In this document: positions 6,409 through 9,585 of the stretch, piece by piece
Position numbering within the stretch: position 1 is the first letter of the stretch
Layout: every line of letters starts with the position of its first letter
Assembly (NCBI GenBank): GCA_018623785.1
Contig: JAAZVD010000036.1
Span: forward strand, 1 to 9,585
Reading direction: 5' to 3'
Length of the DNA: 9,585 bases
From: Bacteroidota bacterium
GTDB taxonomy: Bacteria; Bacteroidota; Rhodothermia; Rhodothermales; UBA10348
Program-made: the position numbers and the translations under genes
The notes under the pieces: model-generated
What the model saw: only the letters and a program-made list of their open reading frames with translations
The model's database searches: none
What the model was told of the DNA's origin: nothing

Positions 6409-9254
6409 GCCTCCAGCGGTAGGCATGAGCACACCAGGTTACGGTCACCCTGCGCATCGTTTACACGGCGCACAGATGGCCAGAACTTGTGACTGTGCGA
6501 CCAGGAGGCTGGCCATGCCGCCTTCTCGCGGGAGTACGCCTGGTCCCAGGCATCGGCCGACACCATGGCAGCGGTGTGGGGCGCATTGGCCAGAACGCTT
6601 TCCTTGTCGGCAACGAGACCTAATTCCACTTCCTGGATTTCTGCGCGGATGGAGGTCATGGCCTCCACGAAACGGTCCAGCTCGGCCTTATTTTCGCTTT
6701 CCGTCGGCTCGACCATGACGGTTCCGACCACTGGCCAGGACATGGTCGGTGCGTGAAAGCCATAATCCATCAGGCGCTTGGCCACATCTACTTCTGTCAG
6801 CTCCGTGTTTTGACGAAGGGAGCGCAGATCCAGAATGTACTCGTGCGCCACACGGCCAGTCTTGCCCGTGTAGAGGACATCGTAATGCTTGGACAGCCGC
6901 TTTGCCATATAGTTGGCATTGAGGATGGCTACCTGGGTGGATTTCTTCAGGCCTTCCGCACCCAACATGGCAATGTAGGCCCATGAAATGAGCAGGATGG
7001 AGGCACTACCGTAGGGTGCGGCCGCCACCGGGCCGATACTGCCGCCGGCATCGACTACCGGATGGCCGGGCAGGAAGGGAGCCAGGTGCTTGGCTACACA
7101 GATCGGACCGACACCCGGGCCACCACCACCATGCGGTATGGCGAACGTTTTGTGCAGGTTCAGGTGGCATACATCGGCCCCAATATCGCCGGGTCGACAG
7201 ATTCCGACCTGGGCATTCATATTGGCGCCGTCCATGTAGACCTGACCACCCAGCTCATGCACGATCTGGCAGATATCCTTGATATCCTCCTCGAATACGC
7301 CATGGGTGGAGGGGTAGGTAATCATCAGAGACGACAGATTGTCGCCCGCCGCCTCGGCCTTCTCGCGCAGATCCGCGACATCGATGTTACCGTTGTCATC
7401 GCAGGATACGACAACGACCTCCAGGCCGGCCATAACAGCACTGGCTGGGTTGGTACCGTGGGCAGAGCTGGGTATCAGACATACCTTCCGGTGGCCCTGA
7501 CCCTCGCTTTCCTGGTATGCCCGGATGACCATCAGGCCAGCATACTCGCCTGATGCACCCGAGTTGGGCTGCAGGGACGTGGCTGCAAAACCAGTGATTT
7601 CGTTGAGCCACGTGCGCAGCTCATTCATCATTTCATGGTATCCCTGCGCCTGATCCGCCGGAGCAAACGGGTGCAGGCTGTTGAACGCAGGCATCGTGAT
7701 TGGCATCAGTTCTGCTACGGCGTTCAGCTTCATCGTACACGAACCCAGGGGGATCATGCTGGTGGTCAGCGAAAGGTCTTTCGTTGACAGATGATGCATG
7801 TAGCGCGTCAGTGCGGCTTCAGAACGGTACCGGGAAAAAACGGGATGAGTCAAGTAGTCGGACGCACGCTTAAGGACACCCGCATACCCTGAATCAAGAC
7901 GCCCAGCCAGCTCGTCGACCGTGCTGGCAGCGTCCGGTATTCCGAACGCGCCGAGAAGGGCGGCCAGATCGTCCGCTGTCACGGTTTCATCCAGGGTCAC
8001 GCCGATCGAATCGTCCTCGAAATAGCGCAGGTTGATGCCGGCCGTCAGAGCACGCTCGCGAACGGTCTCTGTATCCACACCCTCAACGCGGAGGGTATCG
8101 AAGAAATGATCGTGACGCAGGGCTAAGCCGCCCTTGCGCAGGCCTTCTGCCAGAATTCGCGTCATATCGTGGATGCGGGTCGCAATGGCTTTGAGACCTT
8201 CTGCTCCGTGATACAGGGCATACATACTGGCGATGACGGCCAGCAGGACCTGGGCAGTACAAATATTGGACGTGGCCTTATCCCGGCGAATGTGTTGTTC
8301 GCGCGTCTGAAGGGCCATTCGAAGTGCCCGTTTGCCGTCTGCATCCTCACTGACGCCGATGATACGGCCGGGCACTTGCCGCTTGAAGCCGTCCGTAGTG
8401 GCAAAGTAGGCGGCATGTGGACCACCGAATCCGACCGGGACGCCGAAACGCTGGGTGGTGCCTACCACCGCATCGGCGCCAAACGCTCCCGGCGCCTGCA
8501 GAAGTGTCAAGCTGAGCAGGTCGGCGGCTACAACAACATAGGCGCCCTTTTCATGGGCTTGCTCGCAGAATGCTGCATAGTCATGGATAGCACCATCCGT
8601 AGCCGGATACTGCACCAGCGCTCCGAAGAAATCATCTCCAAAGACGAAAGACCGGTGATCTCCGACGACAATATCGATATCCAGAGGGGTGGCCCGCGCT
8701 TCTACGACCGCAATCGTCTGTGGGTGACAGGCCTCGGATACGAAGAAACGGTTTCCACCGCCCCGCTTGGCCTTGCGGTGGAACATCATCATGGCCTCTG
8801 CGGCGGCGGTTCCTTCGTCGAGCAGCGAGGCATTGGCAATTTCCATGCCCGTCAGATCCATGATCATCGTCTGGAAATTGAGGAGGGCCTCAAGACGGCC
8901 CTGCGCAATTTCGGCCTGGTATGGCGTGTACTGAGTGTACCAGGAGGGATTTTCCAGAATACCACGTTGGACGACCGGCGGGGTAATTGTGCCATGGTAT
9001 CCCGTGCCTATGAACGAGCGGTACGGCTTGTTCTTGGCGCCCAGAGCGCGCGCTCGATTGATGAGCGCTGTTTCCGAGAGAGCCTCGGGAAGATCCATGT
9101 CCCGGTTCATGCGGATACTTGCGGGAACAGTCTCTTCGATGAGAGCATCGAGCGAGGCAGCGTCTATGGCTTCAAGCATCTCCAGAATCTCGGATTCGGA
9201 GGGCCCGATGTGTCGGTCAGCAAAACGGTCCGTGGACCTCAGACGAATGGACAT
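6396..9254 (-). CDS. gcvP: Glycine dehydrogenase (aminomethyl-transferring), glycine cleavage P-protein
   Basis: The P-protein decarboxylates glycine with PLP and passes the aminomethyl group to the lipoyl arm of H-protein, feeding one-carbon units to folate through T-protein. The 952-residue chain is the full-length fused form, with both halves of the two-gene version present. The N-terminus has [12 protein letters not shown] (11-22) and [18 protein letters not shown] (78-95), followed by [14 protein letters not shown] (141-154). The C-terminal half carries [12 protein letters not shown] (500-511), the PLP lysine K702 in [17 protein letters not shown] (698-714), and the late [16 protein letters not shown] (924-939). 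The ATG at 9254 gives the standard N-terminus. An in-frame ATG at 9302 would add 16 residues rich in Cys, His and Pro that look untranslated. gcvT and gcvH are not in the window. It lies downstream of rnc on the same strand and may also have its own promoter. Confidence 0.98.
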   Translation of the reverse strand: MSIRLRSTDRFADRHIGPSESEILEMLEAIDAASLDALIEETVPASIRMNRDMDLPEALSETALINRARALGAKNKPYRSFIGTGYHGTITPPVVQRGILENPSWYTQYTPYQAEIAQGRLEALLNFQTMIMDLTGMEIANASLLDEGTAAAEAMMMFHRKAKRGGGNRFFVSEACHPQTIAVVEARATPLDIDIVVGDHRSFVFGDDFFGALVQYPATDGAIHDYAAFCEQAHEKGAYVVVAADLLSLTLLQAPGAFGADAVVGTTQRFGVPVGFGGPHAAYFATTDGFKRQVPGRIIGVSEDADGKRALRMALQTREQHIRRDKATSNICTAQVLLAVIASMYALYHGAEGLKAIATRIHDMTRILAEGLRKGGLALRHDHFFDTLRVEGVDTETVRERALTAGINLRYFEDDSIGVTLDETVTADDLAALLGAFGIPDAASTVDELAGRLDSGYAGVLKRASDYLTHPVFSRYRSEAALTRYMHHLSTKDLSLTTSMIPLGSCTMKLNAVAELMPITMPAFNSLHPFAPADQAQGYHEMMNELRTWLNEITGFAATSLQPNSGASGEYAGLMVIRAYQESEGQGHRKVCLIPSSAHGTNPASAVMAGLEVVVVSCDDNGNIDVADLREKAEAAGDNLSSLMITYPSTHGVFEEDIKDICQIVHELGGQVYMDGANMNAQVGICRPGDIGADVCHLNLHKTFAIPHGGGGPGVGPICVAKHLAPFLPGHPVVDAGGSIGPVAAAPYGSASILLISWAYIAMLGAEGLKKSTQVAILNANYMAKRLSKHYDVLYTGKTGRVAHEYILDLRSLRQNTELTEVDVAKRLMDYGFHAPTMSWPVVGTVMVEPTESENKAELDRFVEAMTSIRAEIQEVELGLVADKESVLANAPHTAAMVSADAWDQAYSREKAAWPASWSHSHKFWPSVRRVNDAQGDRNLVCSCLPLEAYEA
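6398..6412. repeat. Perfect GC-rich hairpin at the convergent gene junction
   Basis: AGGCCT-CAT-AGGCCT forms a six-pair stem with a three-base loop, placed over the stop codons of the small plus-strand ORF and gcvP. Convergent genes often share a bidirectional terminator, but no T-tract flanks this stem on either strand. It is therefore at best a weak or factor-assisted transcription end. Confidence 0.3.
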
Positions 9255-9314
9255 GGCAGTCAGAGGATCTGGATGAAGGCAGCCGGGCGGGTGGCACGCC
9301 ATGGACTGGGATAA

Positions 9315-9330
9315 CGGGGCGAAGGCCCCG
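9315..9330 (-). other. Short perfect hairpin in the gcvP leader
   Basis: On the minus strand CGGGGC-CTTC-GCCCCG gives a six-pair GC stem with a four-base loop, 61 bases before the gcvP ATG at 9254. No T-run follows, so it is not a standard intrinsic terminator of rnc. It could protect the 3' end of an rnc message or shape the gcvP leader. I could not fit it to the glycine riboswitch consensus. Confidence 0.4.
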
Positions 9331-9362
9331 GCAGCAACGCGCTTGAGACGCGGCTACACATG

Positions 9363-9399
9363 CAAAATTACACCCGTCGCCATTCAAGATTGGTTGAAT
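9363..9399 (-). promoter_or_regulatory. Candidate gcvP promoter box with adjacent palindrome
   Basis: On the minus strand TAATTTTG (9370-9363) matches the TAnnTTTG element at about -7 described for the primary sigma factor of Bacteroidota. It would give a leader of about 100 bases before gcvP. Eleven bases upstream lies a perfect inverted repeat, ATTCAA-6-TTGAAT in either orientation (9382-9399), placed where a repressor or activator could act. A TTG inside it is only 14 bases from the box, closer than the usual spacing to the -33 element, so promoter assignment is tentative. Confidence 0.4.
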
Positions 9400-9434
9400 C
9401 CTGAGACTTCACCGAGAAACCGAATGAGGGCGTC

Positions 9435-9585
9435 TTACCGGGGTTCTTTTGCCAGTTTGTCGAGTGCTTCCCGCGCTGCGCGCTGTTCAGCTCCTTTCTT
9501 GCTGCGGCCCTCTCCGCGCCCCAGTTCAATGCTGTCCACATGAACAGCTACCACAAAGCGCTTGTCGTGACTGGGGCCCGATTCA
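9435..9585 (-). CDS. rnc: Ribonuclease III, C-terminal dsRNA-binding end (partial)
   Basis: The last 49 codons of a gene entering from the right edge, ending with TAA at 9437-9435. The sequence is a double-stranded-RNA-binding domain tail as in RNase III, the endonuclease that processes rRNA precursors and structured mRNAs. It opens with ESGPSHDKRFVVAVHV and continues with the family-typical ELGRGEGRSKKGAEQRAAREAL, in which the GRSKK lysines contact RNA. The catalytic domain lies outside the window, so the call rests on the dsRBD alone; other dsRBD proteins are possible, but the residues and the end soon after the helix fit Rnc best. No T-rich terminator follows, so read-through into gcvP is possible. 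Confidence 0.88.
   Translation of the reverse strand, partial: ESGPSHDKRFVVAVHVDSIELGRGEGRSKKGAEQRAAREALDKLAKEPR

Noticed and set aside
8169..9314. Plus-strand open frame of 381 residues
   Set aside because: It lies entirely antisense to the gcvP coding region and its leader. Its length follows from the GC-rich codon pattern of gcvP, and the translation shows no family motif.
9255..9434. Glycine riboswitch upstream of gcvP
   Set aside because: Glycine riboswitches often precede gcv genes, so I looked for one, but the conserved aptamer core sequences could not be found on the minus strand; only a simple hairpin is present.

Overview
The window looks like ordinary chromosome from a moderately GC-rich Bacteroidota-type bacterium, plausibly Rhodothermia or a relative; this placement is inferred. 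It rests on the DUF3109 protein beside an RpoN gene, a secreted beta-helix protein with the 'DFSYAGY' motif, a single-chain glycine dehydrogenase, and the near absence of Shine-Dalgarno sequences (rpoN is the exception). No rRNA, tRNA, CRISPR array, insertion sequence or phage gene is visible, and all genes read through without frameshifts.

Left part, minus strand (1-2093): ruvB, the Holliday-junction branch-migration motor, is followed after 8 bases by a secreted or anchored pectate-lyase-like beta-helix protein whose 3' end lies off the window. Middle, plus strand (2379-6408): a cysteine-rich DUF3109 protein sits 3 bases ahead of rpoN (sigma-54). About 100 bases further on comes a class V PLP-dependent enzyme resembling group II cysteine desulfurases, then a possible 64-residue small protein. 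Right part, minus strand (6396-9585): the C-terminal dsRNA-binding end of RNase III (rnc) enters from the right edge and is followed by gcvP, whose 3' end overlaps the small plus-strand ORF tail to tail.

The 285-base gap between the divergent ruvB and DUF3109-rpoN units is the most structured non-coding DNA. It holds a terminator-like stem reading toward ruvB and a near-perfect dyad just ahead of the DUF3109 start. The loop of that dyad is complementary to an upstream element. The rnc-gcvP gap holds a perfect palindrome beside a TAnnTTTG box of the kind used by Bacteroidota sigma factors.

The genes do not form one pathway. Recombination (ruvB), transcription (rpoN), RNA processing (rnc), one-carbon metabolism (gcvP) and probable sulfur mobilisation (class V enzyme) are neighbours in short units. 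I do not see a convincing undescribed multi-gene system. The items worth checking are the non-coding structures, the small ORF, and the functions of the DUF3109 and class V proteins.
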